This document shows positions 23,123-40,425 of a stretch of 64,000 nucleotides of DNA, piece by piece; position 1 is the first letter of the stretch, and each line of letters opens with the position of its first letter. Location: contig NC_084921.1 of the NCBI RefSeq assembly GCF_958298935.1, positions 50,021,001-50,085,000 of the forward strand. The letters run 5' to 3'. Position numbers and translations under genes: made by a program. Origin of the DNA: Phragmites australis (taxonomy: Eukaryota; Streptophyta; Magnoliopsida; Poales; Poaceae). Below the pieces are notes generated by a model. It did no database searches, was not told the origin of the DNA, and saw only the letters and a program-made list of their open reading frames with translations.

Positions 23123-24096
23123 GTATGCTCATGGGTCTTGAGTACCCTTGTCTTTGGATCATCAACTTGTAGAGATTCTTTACCCAGTGATCTTTTCTTT
23201 GAGCAGCAGTTTTTCATCTTTTCAGGGTTATTTTTCTTGGTACTAGTGACTTAAACACTCACATACTCATGTATTTGAACGGGTCTTGAGTCCCCTTGCT
23301 AACTAGACTATCATCTTGGAGGATAACTTTGTCCGGTATCCATTTTCTCTAGTTTCTTTAAAAATTACGAGTTTTGAGCACAAAGACATATGTAATGGTT
23401 TTGAATGGAACCTATGGTTCATATTCCATCCGTGGAGTTACATTGCCATGGAACTAATCTTCTTACTTTGTCTCTCTGATTCTTTTGCTTCCACTTGAAT
23501 ATTTTGAGATGCGTTAGTGAGAAATAAGAAAATATCATCTATTTCAAAAGAAAATTGTTGAGACACCTATGTCTCTCTTGATGAACACAGTACAAATATA
23601 GATCCAAATAAGAACACAAGAACACAGATATAGGGTGAAACTTTCTTTTTTATTACTTCTTTTTTCTATCTCTTACAGTGGAAAAACTCATTATGTATAT
23701 AAAAATATGGAAAAAAAATCCTTAATCTTTAAAGGACAAGTTTGATAAAAAAGAAGTCCGCACCAAGAAGTACACGACGAGGGGTGTCTGGCACGGCTCC
23801 ACGACAGATACAGGAAAGATGCAATTTTTTGTCGCGTGGGCTGTTGTAGTTCAGTTGAGTACGGTGGAGCGTTTCAGATTCGAACTCGGCTTCAGCGATC
23901 ATTGTCGATCATCAGTACGAGTAAATTTAATTATGGAAGTATATCGACGCAAAGAAATGTTTATGCATCTCGGCTTTACTTAACCGCAACTACTCACGGT
24001 AAATTCACATTGAAGTGCGGATGAGCCACGGCACGAAACCTGCTCAAAATTCTCAACACTACGTCCATATTACTAGCGCTAACACTCTCAAACCGC
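23123..24096. other. Repeat remnants upstream of chitinase 1
   Basis: From 23123 to 23520 the host sequence of the solo LTR continues, and I do not recognise it. Around 23559-23760 there is Copia LTR-like sequence starting TGTTGAGACACC, related to the sequence at 19105-19200. The last 300 bp are the likely promoter region of the chitinase gene. Confidence 0.45.
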
Positions 24097-24103
24097 TATA
24101 AAA
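24097..24103 (+). promoter_or_regulatory. TATA box of chitinase 1
   Basis: TATAAAA lies 79 bp before the ATG at 24182, which leaves room for a short 5' UTR of about 50 bases. Confidence 0.75.
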
Positions 24104-24160
24104 CGAGACCCGACTAACCACACTTCGCCAGCCATCACGACTCAAAGAGCATTCCTATAG

Positions 24161-25174
<1,014 letters not shown>

Positions 25175-25409
25175 TACTGCAAATTGCTCAGCAGTCGGCA
25201 GGCATGCAAGCTTTGCATGCGTTGTACGTGTGTGTTGGTCGTAGATTGTAGATCGTTTATCTTTGTGCATGTTCGTGTTCTAGTCTCGACTTACCAGAGC
25301 TGGAGACTGTACTCTGTAATACTACGTGTGGGTGACGAGACCATGTTGGTGTTGGGGTTGTGTTCCAGATTCATTTGTGTTGTCACATGTAAAACGTATC
25401 ACACGATTA

Positions 25410-25415
25410 AATAAA
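25410..25415 (+). terminator. Likely poly(A) signal of chitinase 1
   Basis: AATAAA lies about 235 bp after the stop codon, with a further AATAAA-like copy directly after it (AATAAAATAAAATA). Grass poly(A) signals are loose, so this is a candidate only. Confidence 0.5.
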
Positions 25416-29273
<3,858 letters not shown>

Positions 29274-29449
29274 GCTATGCTTGTGTCAGGTCAGGCGTGT
29301 GATTCACATGTGTCCATGTGCGTGCGTCGTGTAAGATCGAGGACTCTACAGAGAAACGTAGACACAGCGAGAAGGGTATGCAACGAGCATGTCTCTAGAG
29401 ATCTCTCTGTTGTGTGTTTTTATTTTTTTTAAGGAGAACTAGAACTTCA

Positions 29450-30190
29450 TTACGCAGCTTGTTCAGGCACATCACCTATTACAATGGCAGCTATAAAAGC
29501 TGGTACTGACATGTCCCAGTGAGATTCATCCCCTAAATTCTTACCAAACTTTGCTAACCCATGAGCAGCTGAGTTACAAACTCGTTTGCAACGCGGGATC
29601 TTGCACGTCTGAAAACATGTTTCCAATAGAAACTTCATGTCACGAACGAGCACTGCATAAGTTAAAGCATCAGGCTCTTTCCTCTTAATTGCTTGGACTA
29701 GAAGCTGGGCATTCTATTACCAAATTACCAATTCCCAGTTGCAGTGCCAGATCGATAGCCTCCACAGAAGCATATACTTCCACTGAATTAGCACTATTAA
29801 CAACTTGTACTGACTCGGCTTTGGCAGAAATAAAGTGACCCGTGTATTCACGTATAATAATACCCCATCCACCACAAGATTCACCCATATTATAAGCTCC
29901 GTCAATATTAATCTTAAGGATTTGGCTAGGAGGCTGCCACTTTTGCGGAGGTTGTAAATCCTATTCCTTTTCAGCTTTAAACAGTTTCAAATACTAAGCA
30001 GTGTGGCACTGAGACTTGTAGCAAATATTGTTTAGAGAATTTGCGGGGTCACCCTCTCTGATTTTATTTCTATTGTCCCACCATATCCACCAGAAAACAA
30101 AAATGAGCATGTGCTGTTCAACTGGGAGCCGAACAATCATTTTGGTAACTTCCATTGCTGAAGTGCAATCAACCATCAAACATCTCAAAT
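29450..30190 (-). pseudogene. RNase H-like domain of a non-LTR retrotransposon, broken
   Basis: On the - strand, pieces include WWIWWDNRNKIREGDPANS, QILKINIDGAYNMGES, GGWGIIIREYTGHFISAKAE, VYASVEAIDLALQLG, and near the end CNSAAHGLAKFG before PEQAA and a stop. This is the plant RNase H-like C-terminus found after a zinc-binding reverse-transcriptase domain in many plant LINE-type proteins. Frame changes lie at about 29680 and 29970. It sits just after chitinase 2, on the opposite strand. Confidence 0.75.
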
Positions 30191-31009
30191 TTTCCAGTCC
30201 CAGCAGTCTCCAACATGCTCATCATTTGATAACTCTCTGTGGTATTTTGGCAGGCTGTATCTCCAGAATGAAAGTCTACTGCGATCAGTCAGTTGATTCA
30301 ATGAACTCTAAACGCCATTATTGTGGCGACAAATGCTGCGTATTAATCCGGAACTCTGTCGCAACGTTTCTGCATTCAATTCACTGAACTAGGTTGAGGC
30401 AAATGGAATATTCCACTAGCCCTTGCCTACCCACGAGATATTAAGATTGTTCATTTATGTTTAGATTCGTGTCAAAGAGGTATACGAAAAAGGATCGTAA
30501 GATAGTAAGATAATCAATAGATGGATAGATATCCTGTGAGGAGAATAAACGAATAACAATGTGTCCACCTTGTTGTCTTTCCGTTTAGGCTTAGCATTTT
30601 CGTGGGCATTACTTGCCGTCTCAACCCTGAACAAATAGGCCTAGGAGTAACAAGAACAGAATGCTCGCATCATTCTCTACCTGTAACCTCTATCTACTGC
30701 ACTCGGGAAGGCCTTAATGCCATATTGGCATATCACAGGTCCAATCAGGATCCGATAGCCTCGTGTCTCGCCGATCGGGCCCTGCTACAACCTCAATTTC
30801 TGGCCCTTTGCCCTTCGAGGGGCCGTCACGTGACACATGTTCGCAAAACTTAGCCGAGCCGAGTATGCAACCAGGGAAGCCAGCGCGACACCTGCTTGCT
30901 TTCCACTTTCTACTGGAACCTTCGACTCGTCACCAATGGTCGTTTCCCAAGGGCATCAGCCAAGCGTAATCGAGGTTGCTTCTGGTGCAGCTCGGCATCT
31001 GGCACACGG
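30191..31009. other. Upstream region of the ferredoxin gene
   Basis: No gene or repeat is recognised. The region nearest 31009 is the probable promoter. Confidence 0.4.
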
Positions 31010-31018
31010 CTTTTAAAT
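31010..31018 (+). promoter_or_regulatory. TATA-like box of the ferredoxin gene
   Basis: TTTTAAATAG lies about 230 bp before the ATG at 31244. It is the best TATA match in the 300 bp upstream, but it is not a strict consensus. Confidence 0.4.
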
Positions 31019-31243
31019 AGCGTGTCCAGTGCAGTCCTCATGTTCTACACGGTCCAGTGTTGCCCTGAAACTCTTGTGCTCGCTCATCTGCATCACCTTA
31101 AGCAGGCACAAACAGTTACATGTTGATTGGTTCCACCGTACCCTTTGTCGACCCTTTCTTGTTTCTGATCATTACATGTCGATTTCGTCTTGGTAAAATT
31201 ATGATCTTATTTGTTGTCATCACAATCTCGAAGGACCATCAGT

Positions 31244-31723
31244 ATGGCAATGATGGTTGCTCCAACAATGTACTACGCTCCCACAACCGGCTCCATGCGG
31301 TGCAGCACCTGCGCTCCGCTGATCAAGACTAATGGTCCGACTCCGTGCATCACTTCCCCGGCGCGATCCATGAACCTCGCCTCAGGCACACGGGTCTCAA
31401 GCAGGTTCAAAACATCAGCGGCGGTCGTGCCCGTGCACAATGTGAAGCTGGTCGGGCCAGACGGCTTGGAGGGTGAGGTCGACGTGCCCGAGGACGCGTA
31501 CATCTTGTACGCCATCGAGGCGGCCGAGCTAGAGCTACCCTTCTCGTGCCGGGCCGGCTCGTGCTCGACGTGCGTAGGCAAGCTGGCATCCGGCGAGGTG
31601 GACCAGTCGGAGGGTTCATTCCTAAACGATGAGCAGATGGCCGAGGGGTACGTGCTCACCTGCATGGCCTATCCCAAGGCGGACTACATCATCTACACCC
31701 ACAAGGAGGAAGAAGTACACTAG
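31244..31723 (+). CDS. Plant-type 2Fe-2S ferredoxin, chloroplast-targeted
   Basis: The single exon encodes 159 residues. Residues 1-60 look like a plastid transit peptide (rich in Ser, Thr, Met and Arg, few acidic residues). The ferredoxin domain starts near [11 protein letters not shown] (64-74). The four iron-sulfur ligands are Cys102, 107, 110 and 140, with the exact plant spacing CX4CX2CX29C (CRAGSCSTC, then VLTC). The end THKEEEVH corresponds to the THKEEELY-type end of the family. The role is one-electron transfer in the stroma between photosystem I or FNR and acceptors. The ATG at 31244 is chosen because the open frame further upstream has no ATG. It differs from common leaf ferredoxins at several positions (VGK in place of AGK after Cys110), so it may be a minor or non-leaf isoform; that is inference. 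Confidence 0.93.
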   Translation: MAMMVAPTMYYAPTTGSMRCSTCAPLIKTNGPTPCITSPARSMNLASGTRVSSRFKTSAAVVPVHNVKLVGPDGLEGEVDVPEDAYILYAIEAAELELPFSCRAGSCSTCVGKLASGEVDQSEGSFLNDEQMAEGYVLTCMAYPKADYIIYTHKEEEVH

Positions 31724-33686
31724 GTTGGGTCCGGTTAAACTTCTGGAGTGGTTACGAGTGTTGTGGCGTGTTCTGCTTCTTGGTTTGGGTATTCAAATCC
31801 AAATCACACACATTTGTTCAAACTTTGGCTATTCCAACATGGCACGTTAAGAGAGATTACGAAGTTCTAGACTTGTGTCTGTGACCAATATTGATTTGTG
31901 ATATTTCGACAACGAAAACCCCATTTCTATTACTGGGTAACGGAATAGTTCAATACAAATCTTACAGAAAAGCTAACCAGCAAATGCAACAACGACATAA
32001 CTAGGAAAAAGTAACCAGGTGAGAACCAACTACTTGAAGCATAACAAAAGACAGGGGCAGAAAGGCGAAACAAATGCATAAAACATCTATAAATTGCCTA
32101 GAACATGAAAGACCTAACTTAAGTCAGATAGCAACTACAACTTCAGCAAGGCATCTGTAGGGGAGATCATCATGAAGGTATGATCAAACTTCTTCATCCT
32201 CTGTCTTATACTCATCCTCAACCTGTGGAACACCAGGGAGGCGCAACAGTTGATTGCTAGAGGGGGGAGGTTGTGCATCATCAGGAAGCATGAGGAGTTG
32301 GTTGGGGGGGGGGGGGCGGTGAGCCTGACGTTGCTCCAACAAAATCTAGTTCATTGTTGCCAATAGACCATGAGCGTCGTGTAGAAAACCATCTTTGCTC
32401 ATCTCTTTGAGGAGCTCTGCCCAAGAAACCAAGAGGGAACATGCATAAAAAATGATATCAGCAGGATCACATAAGAGCTTTTTGTCAAAAAAAAAAAAAC
32501 ATCCTATTCTGAGTCTTCCAAATGGCCCAGCAAACAATAGCTAAGCCAGTGGTGGCAAAATCTTTTCCCATTGGGAAAGTAGTTATTAATCCACTTATAA
32601 TATTGAGCTAGCGAATTGGGAATAGTGGGAGCACCAATAAAAGTTCCAATAAAACCTCAGACCACCTTAGCAATAGGGCAGAGAAAAAACAAATGATTAA
32701 TAGTCTCAGACTGAGTACAGAAATAATAGGATGGATCTCCACTCCAATATCTCTTAAGCAGATTATCTTTGGTTAACATGTCATCGTGCTCCATGAGCCA
32801 TAAGAAAATTTAATTTTTCAGAGGAATTTTGGCCTTCCAAATATGTTTAAAAGGAAGGTGAGGGATATCTTTAGTTAACCAATTAGAAATATACTTAACA
32901 CTAAAACAACCTTTCTTATCCCATGACCAAGAAACAGCATCATCAGAGCAACCAACTCTAACAATTGATAACCAACTGAGAACCAAATTCCATTGAGATT
33001 GAAGTTCCAGAGTAAACCATCTTCTGAATTCAAGGCACCACTGCATATTGTAACAATCAAAGACAATAATAAATTTTTTATTGCAGATGGAGTAAAGCAC
33101 AGGGAACACTTTAGTGAGGGAATTTGTGGTCAGCCAAATGTCTTCCTAGAACCTTGCATTTTACCATTATCAAACAAAATTTTTCCTCCCTTGAGGCAAA
33201 TATATTTAACTTTGATATAAGTCTGCCAACAAGGAGAATCACTAAACTTTTGCTTATCCTCAATGATAGAAGAGTTATGTAAATATTTTTTTTCTTGACA
33301 ATAGACTGCCACATCCTATCCCTTTTCTCAAGCCTCCACCACCACTTACAGAGAAGGACAATGTTAAATTTAGAAACAATTTTAACACCAGGACCCCTTT
33401 TTTTCTTAGATAAACAAAATTTGTCCCAATAAACTAGATGGTATTTCTTTTTGGTTCCACCACCTTACCAAAAGAACTTCTTCCTATCAATGTCAATCAT
33501 TTTAGTGACAATTTTTGGCATCCAATACAATAACATTTGATAAATGGGAACATTTGAAAGACTAGCATTGATTAAAATGAGTCTACCACCCATGGACAAT
33601 AAACGCCTTTGCCAGACATCAAGTTTTTTGAGAAATTTATCCTCCATTTTCACCCAGTCAATAAGATAGAGTCTGCTAGGGCTTAT

Positions 33687-35350
33687 TGAAAGTGCATCTA
33701 GGCTCCTTGTGGGTTTTGGATAATTGATGACAAATGATTAAGGGACTAATAGCTTTATCAAGTGTATGAATAGGTTTTAGTCCTATTAAAAAAGGATAAA
33801 AGAAGTCAATGACTCTAAAAAAAAGCAGAAGCGACATGAATAAACTCATAGAGTCTAACTCGTGTTTAATTTGAATTTGAGTTTTAGGAACATCGTACTA
33901 TTAAGAGGGATGCTTTTTTTTTAGTTTTCGTAGTGTCTTAGTGCTCAAAGTATTTTGTGAAAATCAATTTTTTGAGAGACACCATCACTCACAAACACCG
34001 GGAACATAGGGCAGAATTGTCTGGTTCCAGAGTCTCCGGGTTGGTCCGAAAACTCCGGACTCTGTAGGTGTTCCGGAGTTTCCGAGTGAGACTCCGTGAA
34101 GAGCTCTCGGTTTGGCTTTAATTCTGTGCCTGGAGTCTCCAGGATAGCCCGGATACTTCGGACAGTGCAAATGCTTTAAAGCCTTCGAGTGAGTCTTCGA
34201 GAAGAGCTCTCTGTTTCGATTTAATTTTAAGCCCGAAGTCTCCGAGTTGGTTCGGATACTCCGGATGCTGTTAAGTCTCAGAGTCTCCAAGTGGGACTCC
34301 TTGAAAGGCTCTCGGTTAGCTAAGGTTTTTAGCCGGAGTCTCCGAGTTAGTTCGGAGTCTCCGAGTCTTGATGCTTCCGGATCTTCCGGGCACCCTCCGA
34401 ACTAGTGTTCTAGCCGATTTTTCTCAAAGTGTTACCCGGAGACTCCGGGTGAACCCGGAGTTAGTGTAACGGCTAGTTCTGATAGATTGTGTGTGTGGTT
34501 TTCTGTGCTACTCGGAGACTCCAGATGAACCCGGATACTCCGAGTCTGTCTGAATAGCACAGTAACAGCTAGTTTTTGGGGGAAGAGTATAAATACCTCT
34601 TCACCCCCTCTCATTCAATGCTTGCTGAACTAACAGTGCATACACTCTCTCTAGAGCATTTAATAGCACTCACAAACCCCTCTAGTGTCCAATCTTTGCT
34701 AAGATTTAGGAGTTTGGTTTGGGGAGTGAGATTTGGAGCAAGAAAGCATAAAGAAAATCTTTGAGGATTTTGAGTTCTTACCAAGCTGCGAATAGCAATC
34801 TTTTTCTCTTGAAGCTTTGTGCTTCTAGACGGCAAGAGGTCACTCGTATAGCACCCAATTGTTGTGGAGTGGCATCGGGAGTTTGTATCACCCACGAATT
34901 GAGTAAGAACCCTAACTTGATCTATGTGGTCGCTTGGGTGAGGATAGGGTTGGAAAAGACCCGGCTCTTTGTGAGCTCCTCAATAGAGACGTAGGCACTT
35001 CTTTGTCTCCATTTAAATTTTTGCAAGTTATTCATTCAAATTTTTATTTGAGGATTTGCCTCAACATTATTGTTTGCGAGTATTTGAGTGCAGGTTTATT
35101 GTTGAGTAGAACATATCCATATTAAAGATATAGTGGTAGCTCATAGTCTCTAGTAGATTCTCTTAAACTTACTTTGATTTCGAGTTCCTGTAAAGTTTGG
35201 ATAATCCAGGTAAATTCGGATACTCCGGAACCCAGAGTATCTGGATTAAGCCGGAGTCTCCGGACACTGTTTAATCCGCTGCTGAGTTTTAAATTTTAGA
35301 AATGACTATTCACCCCCCCCCCCCCCCCTAGTCGACATCAAGGACTTTCA
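33687..35350 (+). mobile_element. Solo LTR (Copia-type) inside the LINE reverse transcriptase
   Basis: It starts TGAAAGTGCATCTAGG and ends CATCAAGGACTTTCA, with inverted ends TGAAAG/CTTTCA, and is 1664 bp long. Flanks are CTTAT (33682-33686) and CTTAC (35351-35355), one mismatch. Removing it and one duplication restores the LINE reading across the join. It carries many copies of a GGAGTCTCCGAGT-like motif (34020-34540, again at 35210-35270) and an 18-base C run at about 35313-35330. Orientation is tentative. The Copia call rests on the TGAAAGTGC start common in grass Copia LTRs. Confidence 0.85.
34020..34545 (+). repeat. Array of GGAGTCTCCGAGT-like motifs
   Basis: Short blocks such as GAGTCTCCGGGTTGGT, GGAGTTTCCGAGTGAG and GGAGTCTCCGAGTTGGTT recur at irregular spacing with spacers such as AGAGCTCTCGGTTTGG. 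GGAGACTCC is a perfect palindrome-like core. Isolated copies reappear near 35215-35270. Confidence 0.75.
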
Positions 35351-37941
35351 CTTACAAGGACCCCTAGGTATTTGATAGGAAATGAGCCTATTTGACAGTG
35401 AAATAAATCAGCATATCTTCCAGCAATAGAGAGGTCACCCCCAACTAAAAACACCTCATTTTTTTTGGAAATTAATCTTGAGACCAGGCATTAGCTCATA
35501 CATATACAACAACAACTTGAGATTAGTTGCCTTTTTAAAATCATGTTAAAGACAAAGAATTGTGTCATCAGCATATTGTAAGATTGCTATGCCACCTTCA
35601 AACAAATGGGGAACTAGGTCGGTCACTTGGCCATTACTCTGAGCAGTGGTAATCATCTTAGTCAGGGAGTCAGTAACAAGATTAAAGAGAAAGCACGACA
35701 ATGGATCACCTTGTCTCACTCCTTTATAATTACCAAAATATGGACCCATATTATTATTTAGCTTCACACTTAGAGTACCATCACATACCACTTTTTGGAT
35801 CCAAAGTTTCCATTTGTTAGTAAAACCTCTTATATCAAGGCATTTAAAAAGGAAGTCACAATACACCTTATCATAAGCTTTTTCAAAATCTAATTTCAGC
35901 ACCACACCAATTTGTTTTTTCTTTTGGTTTCATGTAGGATTTCATGAAGAGATATAACTCATCCATAATATTCCTATTCTTGATAAAAGAATGTTGACAA
36001 TGATTAATGATCTTATTCATGAAATGTTGGTTCTAACCTTAAAGTTAAAGCCTTTGTAATCCACTTATAAAGACAGTTCAGCAAATAAATTGGTCTAAAC
36101 TGCTGAATTCTTTCAACATTTTTCACCTTGGGTAGGAGTGTGATAACACCATAGTTAAACTTTTGACATCAAGAGACCCCAGATAAAAGTCATTGAATAA
36201 GCTGATAAAATCATCTTTAATAATATCCTAGCAAGTTTGATAAAATTTAGCATAGAACTCATCAGGGCCAGCTGCTTTATTGGCTTCCATCTCAAAAAGG
36301 GCTTTTTTTAATCTCAGATTTAGTAAAAAGGGTATCAAATATTACATTATCATAATCATTTAATTTTTTATCATCAGACCATAAGACAGAGCTCAAAGAA
36401 ATCAAATTACCAGAGGAGGGACCAAAGAGTTCCTTATAGAACACAGTAGCATGAGCTAACAGGGCATCATCCCCAATATTTTTCTCATCATCCCTCATAA
36501 GGTAAAGAATTGTGTTTTTTCTTTTCCTGCTATTGGCAATACTATGAAAGAACTTGGTATTATTGTCCCATTGAAGAATCCATTTAGAGCCAGATCTTTT
36601 ATACCTCATCAATAAGAATCTTTTGGATATCAGATATAAGCTGAATATTCTTATTAGCATGACTCAAGCTATGGGGGCCCTCTTCTTCTAATTTTTCAAG
36701 TACCTCAAGCTCTCCTCTGAAGAGCCTAAGCAACTTCTTGTTATGGCCAGCTAAATTTCCACCCTAACCTTTTAGAAAACATGTAAGATTTTTAAGCTTA
36801 TAAAAAATATTGTCCAAAGTAGAACCAGTTGGGATGTGATCATCCCAAATCTTTTTGACCTCAGAAAGGAAAGATTAATGATGGAGCCAGGAGAGCTCAA
36901 ACCTGAACAGGTTTGAGATTTATATTACCAAGAGAAGTGGAAAGAATCAAGGCATTATGATCAGAGGAATCTCTAGACACCTTACTTACATTGGCTAGGG
37001 GATACATAAGCTCCTAATCATTAGACACAAGAATTCTATCAAGTTTTTCCAATGTAGGAGATGCTCTATTATTTGACCTCCACACATATGAAGCTCTCTC
37101 AACTCATAACAGTAAATGATGTATTGAAAATGTGAGAGAAGGTGGGGAGAATGGAAGGGGTTTTTTTTCCAGAAAAGTATCTAAGGATATTAAAATCACT
37201 TCCAAGAACCACATGAAGCTGCAAGTGAGAGCAAAAGGTAGCAAGCTCAGAGAGAAACTGATGTTTGAAATTATCTTGTGTAGCACCATATACATTAAGC
37301 ACAGTCCAACATTGCTCGTATTGTTTGACCTTAAGGTTAGTCTACAGAATATATATACCTTTTTGACATTTATGAAACCAAAGACATTAGTATTAAGACC
37401 TATGAGCAAACCACCTGATCTACCACGGGAAGAAATCCATTCCCGGTGAAATTTAGTAGGTGGATCAATTTTTTCTAAAAGAATTTGGGGTAAGGCAAGT
37501 AGAAATTGTTTCTTATAAGCACAAGAGATCAAGATGTTGACTGCAAATAAGATCCCTTAAGCATGAACTCATGCCTTTTTTTATTAATCCCTCTACAATT
37601 CCAGAAGTAACATATCATCTATATCTTTGAGGTTTCTTCCTAACCTCCCTCATAGGCCTCTGTGAGGATGGAAGGGGCAACATAAGGAGACCTTGAGCTC
37701 AAAGGTCTTTTAGGAACTTTGGAAGAGATAATTTTAACAATTGATTTCCTAGCATATCTTTTTCTAGAACTAGGGAGATGATAATCTTCAAAGTAAGAGG
37801 TAGGTATGGTAGAATCCTCAATCTAGCCTAACATTTTAGTAGGGCTATTGTGTTCATTTAAGGGCTCATTCTTAGGAGAGGGGTTAGCATCAACTTTAGA
37901 TTTACCAAATAAAGCACATCTAGCATCCTCAAGATTTTTAA

Positions 37942-40425
37942 TTAGATTAATAGTTTCAAAATCACTAGAATCAAGCACAGCTCAGAGGCTTTAACATCAA
38001 TATCATCAGATTGTAGCAAAATAAAAAAGGAACTCTCACAGGGAAGAATGCAATCTAAAGGAGTTGGGGATGTACATTCCAGATTAAGTTTCTTGGCTTG
38101 CCTTATAGCAGCAATATTCACAGTGTGACCCACCGGATGGGCACATCTTGAACTAACTCTAGTATGACTAGTGGGGTGAATCTGCTTCTTTCCTGGGACT
38201 CTTTGCAGAACTACCTCGGATTTTTTGGCACTTAAAGGCCCAATCTCATTAATATATTTATCCACCACTAAGAACTCATCAGTAGGGAGAGGAAGATTGA
38301 CTTCAGTAGAACCATCAGGACTATCCATAGGAGCATCAGAAAAAAAAAAAACACCAGAAATAAGATCAGCTAGAGGATCAATAGTAGATTTCTCAAGTAT
38401 ATGACACATGTTCAGACCAAAGCATGACTTAGAAAAAGAAGAACCACCACCAAGAGGATCATTATTAGGATCACCATTCTTCTGAAACTCTTGAGAAAAC
38501 ATATAATCATCTTCCTCACTCATATCAAGATCAAGGAGAGCATATATCTATTCCTTATTGAGATCCTTTGGTATAGATGACAGGTCATTAGTCCCTGGTT
38601 TTGACATAGTCTTCTTTCTAGATGAGGAGGAAGACTGGCCAGCAAAAGAAGATTTTGGTGGAGCATAACTAACAGCACCAGGCATAAGGACAAGAGAGGT
38701 AGCATTCTTCAAATAAGTTTTTCCACTACTGATGACCACTTCAGAAACAGATTCCCTTTTGCTGACCCTTGATTACCACCATTATGCATACTAGAACCAG
38801 AAGTCAAGGGATTATCATAGTCCATCTATGCCTTCTTAGGAGTTCTCTCACTAAGATCAGGTATATCTGGCTATTTGGATTTAGGATCAGACTGAGGAAT
38901 AGCAACATCTGTTTTGGGTGGGGTTTCATCAGCATTAAATTCTCTCTCAAAAAGGAAATCAAAGAAGAAGCAACCATCTTGCATAGTCAAGCAACCTTTA
39001 TCAGTTTTAGGGACTTTAGAAACATCCCTACATCATATCCTCGTTCTTACAAATTTTTGCTTAAATAAACTAGATTCATCAATTTCTAAGGTTAAGCCCA
39101 CAAGGGAACCCATGATGCAGGGGCAGGCTCAGATCTACACTCTTGAGGGATCCTTCTAACCCTAAACCAAGCAGATTGGAGAGCCCCTTTAGCACCAACT
39201 GCAGAATTCCAAGTAGATACTTTAATTTCAGCATTAGCCCTACTCATTCCAATAGTTTTAAAATGAGCCCACTCAGCAATGTTTCTAGCATCCAGGAATC
39301 TCATGCTAAAGACAGTATCAGACCATTGTTTTGCGTGGCATCGCCATGTATTGCCAAAGGAATCTTGAAACTCTTATTTAATTTGCAAGGCAGAGACATG
39401 ACCATTCACAACCTTGATCATGGCTAAGCTAGCACAATCTTTAACAGCAAGAGCATTAGGGATATTCTCGATAAAGAAAAATAACTGATCATTAGTCTGA
39501 GTACCACACATTGGAGCAATATAATCCCAAGGATTCCTACCAGGACAAAACCTAGGACCATGTCCTTCTCTACCACACCTTAAGCACAAACCAGAAAGAG
39601 GACACTCGCTCACAACATGATCAAAAGACCCGCAGCCATAACAAGCACCAACCTCCATATCTTCATGTTGTGTAGCCTTGCCTTTACCCAAGGGATCAGA
39701 AGAGTTGTACCTTTGGGGTTCATGAGAAGTATCACCAGCAGATGATGGATGTCCAGAAGCAGGTTTGAGGCAATTATCAGGAAACTTGGATCCATCATCG
39801 CTAGCAGGGTTATAAACCCGTTCTTTGCACATCTCTTTTTGATGATCAAGGTGCCCTTGATTGGATCCAGTAGCCTTAGCCTAGGGATCATCGGGAGGAG
39901 GGGTAGATCTAAATCAGCTTTGAGATGAAGGGAGGGATCATATCTAGGAACTCCAGAGGACCCGATCTCCTGCCACTTCTTACCCCAGCCATCACGATAG
40001 AAGCCATCCCGGACCAAAGTATGAGCAGCTCCACGCCCAGATCTTCCAGATCCAAAACCTCCACGTAGTGGAACACCCTAGGCACCATGGTCACCAACCA
40101 TGATGCAGGGTGCTACTTCAGATTTCAGGGGAGAGAGGAGGACTTGGGAGAACGATCTCGTATCTCTGGTCACAGATCCTTGCCAAACTGTGGAAGCAAC
40201 ATCGCAGAGATGGCGAATGTGGGGTCTCAATGTGAGGGTGTGGGGGAGAGGAGGAACCGAATTAGGGTTGGAATGGGGATCAGAAGGGGTAAGAGGGCTC
40301 ACGAGGGAATTGTCATGGCGAAAACCCACAATTGCCCTCGTAGTAGGTTCTAGAGCATGTCTCGAGGAAATCGCTCTCTGACCCGCCCGTAGCGATAAAG
40401 AGCGAACGGTCGCCATTGGACCCAC
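37942..40425 (-). pseudogene. LINE ORF1: DUF4283-type region and zinc knuckle, broken
   Basis: Starting near 40425, the - strand encodes pieces of the plant LINE ORF1. They include a CCHC-type zinc knuckle pair (CYGCGSFDHVVSECP, then LCLRCGREGHGPRFCPG) at about 39655-39540 and a DUF4283-like block (RFLDARNIAEWAHF, FRVRRIPQEC) at about 39304-39150. ORF1 of this type binds the element RNA. The frame shifts several times, for example near 40080, 39830, 39374 and 39090. Confidence 0.75.

Larger units (their letters stand above)
32346..37600 (-). pseudogene. LINE ORF2: endonuclease and reverse transcriptase, broken
   Basis: The endonuclease lies at about 37532-37100 (REWISSRGRSGGLLIGLN, then LGSDFNILRYFSGKK). 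The reverse transcriptase core is at 35905-35546, with KLDFEKAYDKV, GVRQGDPLSCFLFN and the catalytic YADD. After the solo LTR it resumes at 33686 with PSRLYL and KMEDKFLKKLDVWQ (33653 onward), then a zinc-binding tail near 33110-32800. Many stops interrupt it. In active elements this protein nicks the target and copies RNA into it; here it is not functional. Confidence 0.8.
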
